From Antedon bifida (taxonomy: Eukaryota > Echinodermata > Crinoidea > Comatulida > Antedonidae), in the NCBI GenBank assembly GCA_963402885.1, contig OY727102.1, positions 5,704,001-5,768,000 on the forward strand: DNA of 64,000 nucleotides. Direction: 5' to 3'. Of the stretch, positions 13,301 through 24,639 are shown piece after piece. Both the position numbers and the translations under genes were made by a program. The stretch's first letter is position 1; each line of letters begins with the position of its first letter. The notes below the pieces were generated by a model that did no database searches, had not been told where the DNA came from, and saw only the letters and a program-made list of their open reading frames with translations.

Positions 13301-16300
13301 GTATAGAAATTACAAAAGACGTGGAGCAGGTTGAAACAGTTGCGGCGAACTATCATTCACATTCCATCTCTGGGTTATTCTCAGAAGATCCGTCAAGGCA
13401 TCAATGATTTTAATATACGTCAGAATCTGCAAATGGCAAGACTGTGTGATTTGCAAGGTACTGTAAGGTTGATTTGTTTAATTTTATGATGTGACAATAA
13501 TAAGAACTCCTCTTTTGAGACACCTCTATTCAAGGGACATACCTATTTAGGGCATACTTTTCTAAAGCTCTGTCTACACTATATACACTTGTGAAAATGT
13601 GATGATGTCATATCACTACCATATTTGGGTATATCACTACCATATTTGAGCACATCACACTTTTTTGTGAAACTAGTTTCATAGTGTAGACAGAGCTTAA
13701 GAACAATATAACACAGCCAACCATATTCAGGGACGCTTTGGAGTGTCCTGAAGTTATCCTCTTAATACAGGCAATCTGGTGATGTACTGTAGTATTGTGA
13801 TGTGTTCAGTCATGTTTGTAGTTATACTTGTAATAATAACAATAATTTATTTTGTTCTGTCAGATGACAATGTTGATGTTATCTACGTATCTCCTGTCAC
13901 CATTAATGACGAGATTCTCCAGTACTATAATAAATTATTGGGCTTGAAAAATGCAGTAGATTCTGGCAATGTTGAAAACCAGAAAGATGTGTCTTCCAGG
14001 TTTAAGATAATCATTCCTGAAGCTATAAATAGCTTCCCAGTAAGTGCTATCTTTGCTTTGTATGGCCTTTAAAAATTGTTCCTGTTTATCCCTATTAGGG
14101 GGAAATATATGTTTCAACACTACAGCCAACCCCTATCTAGGAGATACCTATAGGGACACTTTATCCCTAAGGTGTCCCCTTAATAGGAGATCTACACAGT
14201 GTATTTATAATGTATTGATATTTCTTTGTAGAGCCATAGTATGTGCTTAGCTTCCTACTTGAAGTACAGTCCAAGAGCATTGAAGAGGATTGAAAACCTC
14301 ATAGCTGGAACTGAGGCCTACATTGTTCCTGGAGCTATGCACAAGGATGACCTCACTATCTCGGAAATTCTAGGTTTGTAATCAAAATGGTGTTTTTTAT
14401 AATCATTATTATTACAACTCATATTCTTGTTATTATAGAATTACTCTTCATTAAAAGCTTATGTTTATGTATTGTTTCTGGTTGGTAAAGATCAATTCTT
14501 GCCCTTCAGCCACACATTCACTCTCTTCTCTATTAAAGTTTACTTTGTTTATTTAAATATTATTATGTGTGGAAAATCAATAAGAAGAACATTTTAGGAA
14601 GAAGGAATTTTAAGAAGAGGCATTGTATATGTTTTAACAATATGGTACCCCTATGAAGGTATCCCCTTAATAGTTGTTCTACTGTTAACAAGTGCATACC
14701 TTCATTCATAGGTGTTCCTATTTTGGGAACAGAGCCTGAGGTAGCACACCTGTATTCCACAAAATCTGGTTCAAAGAGAGTGTTTGCTAGTGCAGAAGTA
14801 GACACACCTCCTTCAGACTATGATGTGTATCATCTTCAACAGGTCAGTATATTTAAAATAAATTACCATGCCTTCTAATACCCATTTTACGTTTTGTATG
14901 GAGTACCCCGGTGTGTTAGGCGATATGAAATGAGTATAATTTGAGATTATGTAATTCCTTCCTAATCATAAAGCTCTGTATACACTATCAAACTAGTTTG
15001 ACAAAAAAGTGTGATGTAACCAAATAAAGTAGTGATATGCCCAAATATGGTAGTTATGTGAAGTCATTCATCGTGTCCATACATGTATATGCGCACATAA
15101 CATTTTTTGTCACATAAAGTTTGATAGTGTAAACAGATCTTAAGAGTATGTAGTTCTTTGCCATGACTTTTAATTTTGACCATAAATAGTAAATAATAAA
15201 AATGATTTTTATACTTTCTAAAACTGTGTGTTTATCTGTTCTTTGCCATTATATTGTCCATCCTTAATATCATAATTCTTTTGTTAAATTCCTTCAGATA
15301 CACGAGAGTTTAGCTCAGTTGGTAACAGAGAATCTAGATGTAAAGCGGTACCTCTTCAAACTAGATGATGAGGTAGATGGGAGGGGGATTGCCTATTGTG
15401 ATGTTATACCTCACCTCAAGTGTCACACATGGGCTAAGAAAGAGGCAGAAAGATATGGGGAGAAGTGGAAGAAACGATGGGCTCAGGTTTGTTGCATAGT
15501 ATGGATATGAAATAAAAGCTGTCTGGGGTAGATCCACTATTTCCAGAGGTGCAGCTTTCAGTACAAATAAATCAAATATCAATGGAGAACTCACAATCAA
15601 TCGACCATGGATCTATTTTATTACCTTAATAATAACTTTATGACCTCAAAATTTCTGCCAATTTGTGCTGTTTTATTTCCAGAAAACACAGTTCTCTTTA
15701 AAGAATATTTAAATTATGTCAATTTTACTGCTAACAAAATCTGAATTTAGTAGCGGGCTATTATGCATGCTTGCATAGGTTATTCTTTCACAATGGAAGA
15801 GACTAAAATGTTTGCAAAAATACTAATTTTCTATGTAGTTCCATGTTCTGGCTGTGGTTTATGACTACAAAGTCTCCATGCACTACAGTCAGCAGTCAAC
15901 CCATCTGATTATGGACTTGTTGATCACTGACAACCCCCATTGTATTGATTGTATTTTCTTTATTGTATAGGAAGCAGCGTACATTAAAATTCACGCTGAG
16001 ATACCTGGTATTCTAAACAAGCACTGCCGTCCAGTCAACACTAGTGTCTTTCCAACATGGTCAAAGTTTCTAGATGCATTTCTTAGTCAAGGTATTCTTG
16101 TTAATGCTATACTTTTAAACTGTTTGTAACAACACTACTATAATAAAGTCTGAAGTACACATAAATTATGCACACACATGGTCAAAAAGTGGCACAATTG
16201 AAATACTCTATGTGCCTGAGTATTCCATGCTTGATGATAGTCCAAACCCCAATTTAAGCTACTGTAAATATGGACATGGTCATATGGTCACTTTCATTCT

Positions 16301-18650
16301 TAAATCTCTCTCTATACTATCAAACTTTATGTGACAACAAAATGTGATGTGCCCATATATGGACATGATGATGTCATATCACTACCATATTTGGGCACAT
16401 CACACCTGTTTTGTCAAACTAGTTTTATAGTGTAGACAGAGCTTAATACAATCATTCCTAGTATAACACTAATTTTCATCAAATTTGTATTTATATTTAG
16501 CTTTTTTCTAAATCATGTAGACCATGTGTAAAAGTATTAATTCATTACAAAACTGCTAAACCATTATCATGTTATATACAGGAGGTGTTATAGAAGCCTG
16601 TCCCCCATCAGACAGTGTCACTTCTCTACGTGTCAACATGTTTATCGAGCCTACTGGACAGATTCAACTGCTATCATCTGGTGACCAAATCCATGCTGAG
16701 ACACCTTTCAATTGCTGGGGTGTTTCTGTACCGCAGTCATCAGTGGAACCAGAAGATCTTAATAACACTTGTTATAAGATTGGCCGCAGCTGCCAACAGC
16801 GAGGTGTTGTTGGCTACATGGCTGTTGACTTTGTGACCTTCATTGACCCTAGTTCTGTGAGTATTTTTTTAACTGTTTTTTTAATTCCATGATGCACTTA
16901 ATTTTCTAATTGAATCAAATTTTTTCAACAAAATATTGTTTTGGTACCATTATTGTTAAATCCAGTAGAAGGACATTACTATTCAGGGGAAATCCTAATC
17001 CTAAACTAATAACAGGAAAATACAGTAGAAGCCCTCCTTTGGGATACCCCTATTTAGGGGACATTCTTATTAGGGAAAACTGTCCTAAAAGTATAATTCC
17101 CTTATATATTATACATTATGATGTTTTTATCATAATCTTTCACCCCAGATGGAACAAAAATTATGGGCTGTAGATTTAAATCTTTGGTATGATGACAGCC
17201 TTGCCATGACAAATATGATGTTATATTTGACTGGGGGTACTATCGACTGCAAGAACTGGACTTTAGATGTTCCTCGGCAAAAAAAAGGAGTCAAGAAGAA
17301 AAGACGGGTGAGACAAGATGAAAAACAAGAAGATGAGGTGGGTGTGATTAATTAAAAATATATTATTATACAAAAAGGTTTTCAGTATGTAAAGGTGTTT
17401 GATACTCAAGGTTCCTATCTCTATTCATGATATATTACAGTAAGTCATTAGAATGACATGCACTGTGGCTGGGTATAGACCTGGCCTAAAAGACAACTCC
17501 AGGTTTGGTCCTCAAATGTCCTTTTATCTATATACATTTCCATACAATTTAGACAATTTATGAATGACAATGACAGTGAATAATAATGACAAGCCGCTAA
17601 ATCTTGTTATTTATTTGTAGAGTGAACCACTAACAAGTCGATACGCTGTAATGAGTACACGCTTAAGGCACACCAACTTAGCCATGGTACACTATAGTGT
17701 TTTCTTCCAAATGTGCCGAGCTCATGGTATTGGCTTTGATATTAAGGTAAGCGATGCGACCTCTAAAGCTCTGTCTACACTACCAAACTAGTAGTGTGAT
17801 GTACCCAAATATGGTAGTGATATGACATCATCGTGTCCATATATGGGCACATCACATTTTGATAGTGTAGACAGAGCTTTATAGGTTTATGTTAATACTG
17901 TAGCTATTTATATGCAAAAATAGTTAAATATATCAATGTTATATTTTGCTTCTTTACGCTATTTCAAGCTTTGACCAATCCTGAACTAAATGTATGTATT
18001 TGCTGTGTACAAAACAATGACAATTTCAATCCATTTTGACAGGAACGCCAAGGCAGTGTCTTTACTTTGATTGACAGTTTCAAGCGAGAAGTAATGGGAA
18101 TGTTAACAGTTGGCGACCAACTTCAGAGCGCCCTCGCATCATTTGCTCGCAATTTATCTATAATTCATCAGGAAATCTCTGCTCCTAACATGCAAGGAGA
18201 AACCAATTTCAAGGTACATACTGTAGATACTCTCAGTTCTGGACTAAAAGCCAGTGCATCTGACTTTTGTTGCTGCGGTGTTTTGTGCCAATTTAACCCC
18301 ATTCGTTAATCGTCTGGCTAAAAACCCTACCAGTTCAATAACTTAGCCCTATTACAACGAAAGAGGATTAATAATAATAATATAGCACATAAGCTCTCAA
18401 TGCGCTATACATAAATTAAAATAGATGAGTATTATTTCATTATGTGTGAAATTAACAAACACATTCAATAATAAACAAGTATTAATATTACAGTATTTTA
18501 AGTTTATTGTTTTCATTCCAAGTTACAAGAAAATAACGTTTTCTATTTCAGGATGTGATACACGATATAGAAGGAATCTTAGGCACTACTGTTCAGAATG
18601 TGGATCGAGCTAATATAGAGTCAGAGAAATCGTCTACGGATGTACAGTAA
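7343..18650 (+). CDS. IQCH: IQ motif-containing protein H (IQCH), 22 coding exons
   Basis: Exons: 7343-7396, 7693-7827, 8822-8919, 9368-9430, 9700-9775, 10267-10386, 10658-10738, 10852-11029, 11556-11776, 11939-12147, 12600-12936, 13307-13457, 13864-14039, 14232-14373, 14712-14842, 15298-15486, 15971-16091, 16582-16856, 17149-17337, 17621-17746, 18043-18213 and 18552-18650. They total 3342 nt, 1113 aa. The whole protein follows vertebrate [33 protein letters not shown], the IQ motif [18 protein letters not shown] at about 461-481, [63 protein letters not shown] and [15 protein letters not shown]. In mammals IQCH is a testis-rich, calmodulin-associated RNA-binding factor needed for spermatogenesis (family knowledge); the IQ motif fits calmodulin binding. 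It is slightly longer than the human protein (~1027 aa). Exon 2 appears to end in a GC donor (AAG|GCAAGG). Exon 19 has a second in-frame donor at 17308. Introns carry six family A MITEs and other repeats. Confidence 0.95.
7925..8262. mobile_element. 338-bp MITE with ~52-bp inverted ends and internal GTGCGTCA repeats
   Basis: The ends are TGCACTTGTCAATTGTATGA and its reverse complement, and the match continues inward through CCCCCGGGAGAGGTGCGTCA. TTA abuts both ends, a possible 3-bp target duplication. The interior repeats GTGCGTCA/TGACGCAC about ten times in both orientations. It lies in IQCH intron 2. Open frames here are not genes. Confidence 0.85.
8500..8777 (+). mobile_element. 3' end of a non-LTR retrotransposon (LINE)
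   Basis: Frame 8512-8718 encodes a peptide with [16 protein letters not shown] and VNSFKTKLN, the pattern seen at the C-terminus of CR1/Jockey-type reverse transcriptase ORFs (F-S-x-R-V-x-x-W-N-x-L-P then SFKxxL). It stops at about 8716 and ends in a short AAGT repeat tail at 8759-8777, typical of 5'-truncated LINE insertions. It lies in IQCH intron 2 on the same strand. Only the 3' end is present. Confidence 0.7.
9202..9344. mobile_element. Family A MITE copy 2
   Basis: AGCTCTGTCTACACTAG...AGACAGAGCT with TTA on both flanks, in IQCH intron 3. Confidence 0.85.
9848..9970. mobile_element. Family A MITE copy 3
   Basis: Short copy, with TAA on both flanks, in IQCH intron 5. Confidence 0.85.
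10496..10563. repeat. Dispersed repeat shared with 47257-47322
   Basis: About 65 bases containing GCCTCAAATGAGACTT and TTATAAAATAGTTTATCCAT recur near 47257-47322 with few differences. The family is unknown. It lies in IQCH intron 6. Confidence 0.6.
11171..11345. mobile_element. Pogo-like GGACAC repeat copy (family C)
   Basis: Starts TA-CAGTGGAACTTCTCTTTTTG and ends with a rough mirror image (GGTGTCCTCTTAACTGAGCTTC). The CAGTRGAAC...GGACAC style resembles the ends of pogo/Tigger DNA transposons. Internal mirror copies of TATTCAGGGACAC-like text recur at other sites in this window. Diverged. Confidence 0.55.
13500..13776. mobile_element. Family C repeat interrupted by a family A MITE
   Basis: Diverged GGACAC-type repeat (AAGAACTCCTCTTTTGAGAC on the left, GGAGTGTCCTGAAGTTATCC on the right) split by the family A copy at 13566-13697. 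The nesting shows that family C is older here. Confidence 0.55.
13566..13697. mobile_element. Family A MITE copy 4, nested
   Basis: AGCTCTGTCTACACTAT...AGACAGAGCT with TAA on both flanks, inserted in a family C repeat in IQCH intron 12. Confidence 0.85.
14072..14203. mobile_element. Family C (pogo-like) repeat
   Basis: Contains CCCTATTAGGGGGAAATA, CAGCCAACCCCTATCTAGGA and GGTGTCCCCTTAATAGGAGA, matching the other family C copies. IQCH intron 13. Confidence 0.5.
14590..14692. mobile_element. Diverged family C repeat fragment
   Basis: Keeps GGTATCCCCTTAATAGTTGT and TCTACTGTT at its right side; the left part is eroded. IQCH intron 14. Confidence 0.4.
14972..15140. mobile_element. Family A MITE copy 5
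   Basis: AGCTCTGTATACACTATC...AAACAGATCT, TAA on both flanks, in IQCH intron 15. One of the longer copies. Confidence 0.85.
16304..16443. mobile_element. Family A MITE copy 6
   Basis: Left end diverged (ATCTCTCTCTATACTATC), right end AGACAGAGCT, TAA on both flanks, in IQCH intron 17. Confidence 0.8.
16963..17100. mobile_element. Family C (pogo-like) repeat, two left ends
   Basis: CAGTAGAAGGACATTACTAT at 16963 and CAGTAGAAGCCCTCCTTTGG at 17023 are two family C starts in tandem, followed by TATTTAGGGGACATTCTTAT. IQCH intron 18. Confidence 0.5.
17767..17878. mobile_element. Family A MITE copy 7, short
   Basis: 112-bp copy lacking part of the interior. Flanks are TAA on the left and TTA on the right, so the target duplication is not exact. 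IQCH intron 20. Confidence 0.8.
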
Positions 18651-18764
18651 TGTTGAACTAAACAGAACATATCCACCAAATCAATATTTGTGCTTTCAAT
18701 TAATTTTTGTATTGCATAACATATTTGTAAATCAATTTTAAATACATTTTTTAAGTTTAATTTT

Positions 18765-18770
18765 AATAAA
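18765..18770 (+). terminator. PolyA signal of IQCH
   Basis: AATAAA, 115 bases after the IQCH stop codon. Confidence 0.6.
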
Positions 18771-19154
18771 ACCAGATAGCTTTAATTATTTGCCGAATGT
18801 ATTTTGTATATTTCAGTATAATTACGGATATTTTGATATACGATAGTGTAACAGAAACTAGTAGAGTGCTTCCTAATTTGTTCAGTAGTTTTCAAGTAAA
18901 AAGCAACTTTAATAGAAAATGTGTGTGTGTGTGTGTGTTAGATGTAAGAGAACTTATTTCCATATATTTTTAATGATTTGTATGTTTTGTGATAATATTG
19001 AAAATAATATATTTGTATCTGTACAGTATTTAAAAATAATTTTTGAATTAAATTGATAGATTCGTTACTAGAATCTTTTGCATGTCACCATTTCCAAAAG
19101 TAGGTGCTTATGAAAAATTACTAGTAATACTACCCTGTGCTAATAATACATACT

Positions 19155-19385
19155 GCAAGAACCCTTGCTTTTGGACACCCCTTATAATTCAGGGGAAAAG
19201 TGGAACTATATTTTAACTACAGCCAATGCCTATTCAGGGCACACCTTTGTTAAATGGGCACACCTTTGTTAAATGGGCACACCTTTGTTAAATGGGCACA
19301 CCTTTGTTAAATGGGCACACCTTTGTTAAATGGGCACTTTGTTGGTTCCCCAAGGTGTTCCCTTAATAGAGGATTCTACTATACA
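19155..19385. mobile_element. Family C repeat with an internal 19-bp tandem array
   Basis: Starts AAGAACCCTTGCTTTTGGAC and ends TTAATAGAGGATTCTACTAT, matching the family C layout. Its middle is expanded by tandem copies of GGGCACACCTTTGTTAAAT. Confidence 0.55.
19237..19331 (+). repeat. 19-bp tandem repeat, 5 full copies
   Basis: Five identical units of GGGCACACCTTTGTTAAAT followed by a partial sixth. Perfect identity indicates recent expansion inside a family C repeat. Confidence 0.9.
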
Positions 19386-19426
19386 TGAAACTAACATGGG
19401 GTCAGTACAGTATAATGATTTACAGC

Positions 19427-19500
19427 CAATCCCTATTTAGGAAATACCCTTATTAAAGGGAAACTTCCAGTTCAGGTGTCCCCCTAGTAGGACTTTTAGT
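19427..19500. mobile_element. Family C repeat, partial
   Basis: CAGCCAATCCCTATTTAGGA, then AGGTGTCCCCCTAGTAGGAC. The left end of the element is missing. Confidence 0.45.
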
Positions 19501-20053
19501 TATGAAATGATTGAATAATATATAAAGTAAAGTAGACATTATAACTTATAATATGCTGTATTAATCTTTATTCAAGGACAATGTAAAGACATGGCTTTAA
19601 AAATAACCACTACTTCCTGATCCAACGCCAGTGATTAAAATTCCTCTCTTCCTATTATCAATATTATAATATTTTATTTCATTTGTACGTTTAGGTATCT
19701 AATCCAACCAGGCTTGAAGAAAATCCTTTAGTGGTGTGGCGCTTAAGCACTGTTCTTCCTATGTATATCTGGAAATATACTTCCACAACAATTACATTTT
19801 AAAATTCCTGTAATGAAACCTTTGTCTTTAAATAATATTTGTTGTTTCAAAAACTGTTATGATTTATGTTTTGTAAGGCGCTCTGATTATATTAGAACTT
19901 GCGCTATACTAGAAATGATTATTTTTAAATAATAGTACTGTACTAAACAACAATTGATAACAATTGGTGTTATTATTACAATGTAACCATAATAAGCTGC
20001 TTTTGGACAAAACAACAAATTAGCAATAATAAAATTAATATTTTCTCTCTACT

Positions 20054-20059
20054 TTATTT
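20054..20059 (-). terminator. PolyA signal of the TMEM53-like gene
   Basis: TTTATT on the plus strand reads AATAAA on the minus strand, about 60 bases after the stop codon. Confidence 0.6.
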
Positions 20060-20117
20060 TCCAGTTAATTGTGCAAGGGTAACAGAATAGTTAATCAATC
20101 AATTTACAATAATGTTG

Positions 20118-21169
20118 TTATAATTTTGCTGTAGTTGATGGAAGTTTTAAATTCGACAAGTATTGGTCAAGCAGGAACTCATATTCATCTTTGTGTCCTT
20201 GATAATGTCTACAGTGGGCCGTGTCATCCCAGCACCTGAATTTGACCTTTATATTTCTTTCCTCCCAGTACTCTATGAGCTTAATCATAGATTCATAGTC
20301 ACAAAGTGGGTCAACCTTTGAAAAGAACGTTAGGAATCCCATACGTGACATAGGGTTGTTATAAAAAGCATCGATCATCTTATCAAATATGTCTTTGGTT
20401 TGCTTTTTTGTTAACTTAAAATACCCTAATAAAGAAAGAATGATAGTTTTTTGTGCTATTTTGTTTGTTGTTGAGAATCTTGCTACTCCATCAGCCATGT
20501 TTTTTACAGATCCAATAGTCAAACTGTCGAATATCTGACCCTTGACCCGTTGCCGAAAAGACAGCCATTTGGTAGTGTCATCCATCAAGTGACGCAGCAT
20601 GACTGCATAGAAGTATGCCCCAATGGAGAAACCATGAACAATTACTGGACATGAAGTCTTCTCATCCATAAAATCTAGTAGCTGAGATGAAGGTTTCATG
20701 GCGCTGTTTGGCCATAAGAAGTATTTAGGATTGGTATAATATGTTAGCGTGTCATACCCACGGCTATGGTATAAAGATCTAAATTTATCCTCAGCCTTCT
20801 TTGAAGACCCCATCCACGGTATAAACAAAACAACTGGTTTCAATTTCAGTTCACTACCTGTAACGTGAAGAACCAATAATATATAAAATAAGAAAAATAA
20901 TTTTGTTCAATACATGCATAGCCTGCCTTCAACTAACCCTACCTAAATTTAGTAAGTTGCAATGCAAAAGTTATGACATTAAGTTATTTTATCATTTTTT
21001 AAAAATATTCCTGTACTAGTTCAGTACTTTATTTCACCCCTATTTCAAAATTTTGGATCTGCTCCCCACCTCCTTGGATCAGCTGCTGCTACTTACCCTT
21101 TGACCCAATTGCATGAAGAGTCAAGTTGTCAAAGACAGTTAAAACCCTTGGATTTGCATTGGTGGCCAT
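20118..21169 (-). CDS. TMEM53: TMEM53-type (DUF829) alpha/beta hydrolase-like protein
   Basis: Coding exons on the minus strand are 21097-21169 and 20118-20857, joining in phase to 270 aa, close to human TMEM53 (277 aa). The fold is alpha/beta hydrolase (DUF829). VVLFIPWMGS is the first strand and oxyanion region. The nucleophile elbow is HGFSIGA with Ser102. KVDPLCDY supplies a likely acid, and DTAHCRHY the likely catalytic histidine. TMEM53 is reported as a nuclear-envelope protein that limits BMP-SMAD signalling in vertebrates; here only orthology by sequence is claimed. A family member of another name (for example a TMEM53-like paralogue) cannot be excluded. An acceptor-like CAG at 21179-21181 just upstream of the ATG, and a strong minus-strand donor (GGTAAGTAAA, exon end near 24800), suggest a 5' noncoding exon next to HNRNPM; the foldback element would then lie in the first intron. 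Confidence 0.88.
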
Positions 21170-21568
21170 CTTGAAGTACTGGTGTAATGTTCGGTTGACA
21201 GTTCTTAACTTTAAAAAACAATTAATAGTTCAGATTGTCAAAGGAAATCCAACTAGCTTACTAGCTAGATATATCAGGTATAGAGAATTCGCACAGTATT
21301 CCAGTAATACAATTTGGCACACATATCCATTAAATACAAGGCGCTACCCACAAAATACTGTTTTTTTAAATCATACTTTTTATTATACCAAAAAGAAAGA
21401 TTTTAATGATTTTTTAAAGAATTTTATGGAAATACTTAATTGATAGATATGGAGTAGCCTAATTAATTAATTTATGAATGTGTAAATGGAGTTGGAAATC
21501 TGTGAGACTAAAAGCCACATCAACCAAGAATCAAACCTGGAATCTTGCTGATTAATACTAATAAGTGT

Positions 21569-21577
21569 ATAAATTAC
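21569..21577. repeat. Left 9-bp target-site duplication of the foldback element
   Basis: ATAAATTAC immediately left of the element; identical to 24383-24391. Confidence 0.9.
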
Positions 21578-24382
21578 ATGTCTGTGAAGTTGGTTACTAG
21601 TTCCTAGTTCCTAGTTCCTTATTCAAATTCAATTAAAGGGACAGTCACGTCACAAATATTTTTAAAAACAGATTTTAATACGTAATAATTGTCTAATTGA
21701 GTTGTTATTGCATCAACATGTTAGCCTTGACCTCCTCTACATCTTCCGGTCAAAGTTCATTAACATTTTATTCATTTACACCCTCTACGGCGAATAAGTA
21801 ACTAGCTTTTACGAACGTTATAACACTTGACCTACTTCCTTTTTTCAAAATATTTTGGTATAGATCGATGACCCTTGACCTATTCTAGCATTTTCCACCC
21901 TAGTTCCGCGAACTTTGTTGCATCTACGCCTTCTACGGCGAATAAGTAACTGGCTTTACGAACATTATAACACTTGACCTGTAAATTTTTTCAAAATATT
22001 TTGGTATGAATCGATCACCCTTGACCTACTCTACCATTTGCCACTCCAGTTCCGCGAACTTTTTTTCATCTACGCCCTCTACGGCGAATAAGTAACTGGC
22101 TTTTCGAACGTTATAACACTTGACCTACTTAATTTTTTCAAAATATTTTGGTATGAATCGATCACCCTTGACCTACTTTACCATTTGCCACCCCAGTTCC
22201 GCGAACTTTTTTGCATCTACGCCCTCTACGGCGAATAAGTAACTGGCTTTTACGAACGTTATAACACTTGACCTACTTAATGTTTTCAAAATATTTTGGT
22301 ATGAATCGATCACCCTTGACCTACTCTATCATTCGCCACCCCAGTTCCGCGAACTTTTTTGCATCTACGCCCTCTACGGCGAATAAGTAACTGGCTTTTA
22401 CGAACATTATAACACTTGACCTACTTAATTTTTTCAAAATGTTTTGGTATGGATCGATCACCCTTGACCTACTCTATCATTTGCCACCCCAGTTCCGCGA
22501 ACTTTTTTGCATCTACGCCCTCTACGGCGAATAAGTAACTGGCTTTTACGAACGTCATAACACTTGACCTACTTAATTCTTTCAAAATGTTTTGGTATGG
22601 ATCGATCACCCTTGACCTACTTTACCATTTGCCACCCCCCAAAAAAATTAAGTAGGTACAGTGTTATAACGTTCGTAAAAGCCAGTTACTTATTCGCCGT
22701 AGAGGGCGTAGATGCCAAAAAGTTCGCGGAACTGGTGTGGCAAATGTTAAAGTAGGTCAAGGGTGATCGATTCATACAAAAATATTTTGAAAAAATTAAG
22801 TAGGTCAAGTGTTATAACGTTCGTAAAAGCCAGTTACTTATTCGCCGTAGAGGGCGTAGACGCAAAAAAGTTCGCGGAACTGGGGTGGCAAATGATAGAG
22901 TAGGTCAAGGGTGGTCGATCCATACCAAAATATTTTGAAAAAATTAAGTAGGTCAAGTGTTATAACGTTCGTAAAGCCAGTTACTTATTCGCCGTAGAGG
23001 GCGTAGATGCAAAAAAGTTCGCGGAACTGGGGTGGCAAATGGTAAAGTAGGTCAAGGGTGATCGATTCATACCAAAATATTTTGGAAAAAATATATAGGT
23101 CAAGTGTTATAACGTTCGTAAAAGCCAGTTACTTATTCGCCGTTGAGGGCGTAGACGCAAAAAAGTTCACGGAACTGGGGTGGCAAATGGTAGAGTAGGT
23201 CAAGGGTAATCGATCCATACCAAAATATTTTGAAAAAAATAAGTAGGTCAAGTGTTATAACGTTCGTAAAGCCAGTTACTTATTCGCCGTAGAGGGCGTA
23301 GATGCCAAAAAGTTCGCGGAAATGGGGTGGCAAATGGTAAAGTAGGTCAAGGGTGATCGATCCATACCAAAACATTTTGAAAAAATTAAGTAGGTCAGGT
23401 GTTATAACGTTTGTAAAGCCAGTTACTTATTCGCCGTAGAGGGCGTAGACGCAAAAAAGTTCGCGGAACTGGGGTGGCAATTAGTAGAGTAGGTCTAGGG
23501 TGATCGATTTATACCTAAATATTTTGAAACAATTAAGCAGGTCAAGTGTTATAAGGTTCGTAAAGCCAGTTACTTATTCGCCGTAGAGGGCGTAGATGCA
23601 AAAAAGTTCGCGGAACTGGGGTGGCAAATGGTAAAGTAGATCAAGGATGATCGATCCATACCAAAACATTTTGAAAAATTTAAGTAGGTCAAGTGTTATA
23701 ACGTTCGTAAAAGTCAGTTATTTATTCGCCGTAGAGGGCGTAGATGCAAAAAAGTTCGCGGAACTGGGGTGGCAAATGATAGAGTAGGTCAAGGGTGATC
23801 GATTCATACCTAAATATTTTGAAAAAATTAAGTAGGTCAAGTGTTATAACGTTCGTAAAGCCAGTTACTTATTCGCCGTAGAGGGCGAAGATGCAAAAAA
23901 GTTCGCGGAACTGGAGTGGCAAATGGTAGAGTAGGTCAAGGGTGATCGATTCATACCAAAATATTTTGAACAAATTTAGCAGGTCAAGTGTTATAATGTT
24001 CGTAAAACCAGTTACTTATTCGCCGTAGAGGGCGTAGATGCAAACAAGTTCGCGGAACTAGGGTGGAAAATGCTAGAGTAGGTCAAGGGTCATCGATCTA
24101 TACCAAAATATTTTGAAAAAAGGAAGTAGGTCAAGTGTTATAACGTTCGTAAAAGCTAGTTACTTATTCGCCGTAGAGGGTGTAAATGAATAAATGTTAT
24201 TGAACTTTGACCGGAAGAAGTAGAGGAGGTCAAGGCTAACATGTTGATGCAATAACAACTCAATTAGACAACTATTACGTATTAAAATCTGTTTTTAAAA
24301 ATATGTGTGACGTGACTGTCCCTTTAATTGAATTTGAATAAGGAACTAGGAACTAGGAACTAGTAACCAACTTCACAGACAT
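21578..24382. mobile_element. Foldback transposon, 2805 bp, arms of ~147-bp tandem units
   Basis: The outermost 200+ bases (ATGTCTGTGAAGTTGGTTAC inward) recur inverted at the right end with only a few mismatches. Inside, about 6 copies of a ~147-bp unit (landmark CGAATAAGTAACTGGC at 21791, 21940, 22085, 22232, 22380, 22528) are followed head-to-head by about 11 inverted copies (landmark CGCCGT at 22695, 22843, 22990, 23139, 23286, 23432, 23580, 23728, 23875, 24021, 24170). The switch point is near 22640. A perfect 9-bp direct repeat flanks it. There is no transposase frame, so it is non-autonomous. Long inverted repeats made of tandem units are the hallmark of foldback elements (Drosophila FB, sea urchin TU); 9-bp duplications also fit Mutator-type transposition. 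Confidence 0.93.
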
Positions 24383-24391
24383 ATAAATTAC
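24383..24391. repeat. Right 9-bp target-site duplication of the foldback element
   Basis: ATAAATTAC immediately right of the element; identical to 21569-21577. Confidence 0.9.
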
Positions 24392-24639
24392 TATCTCTTT
24401 TAATAAAATTGAAAGTGTTTCCTTTTCACTTAACATATGATTTAAGTAATGATCATTTTATTATTGTACCTTTTGTGAATTTGTTTTAATTAATAATAAA
24501 TTCCATTATCTAAAAAAATGTGCTGTGATAATAATATATAGAAAATACTTAATAATACAAAATATTCACCATAAAATTTAATTTACACGCACGGTTGACC
24601 ATCATTGTCCATTGGCATTGTCCAAGGCCATTTATTATT

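Larger units (their letters stand above)
18651..20117. other. Convergent spacer between IQCH and TMEM53-like gene
   Basis: Holds the IQCH 3' UTR with AATAAA at 18765, a (GT)n run at 18921-18938, family C repeats at 19155-19500 and, near the right end, the minus-strand polyA signal of the TMEM53-like gene. No coding exon was seen. Confidence 0.6.

Noticed and set aside
22564-22755. 63-codon frame in the foldback element
   Set aside because: It crosses the switch point of the repeat array and has no protein character.
21780-24190. CRISPR-like array
   Set aside because: Units of ~147 bp are repeated throughout with no unique spacers, orientation flips midway, and the genome is animal.
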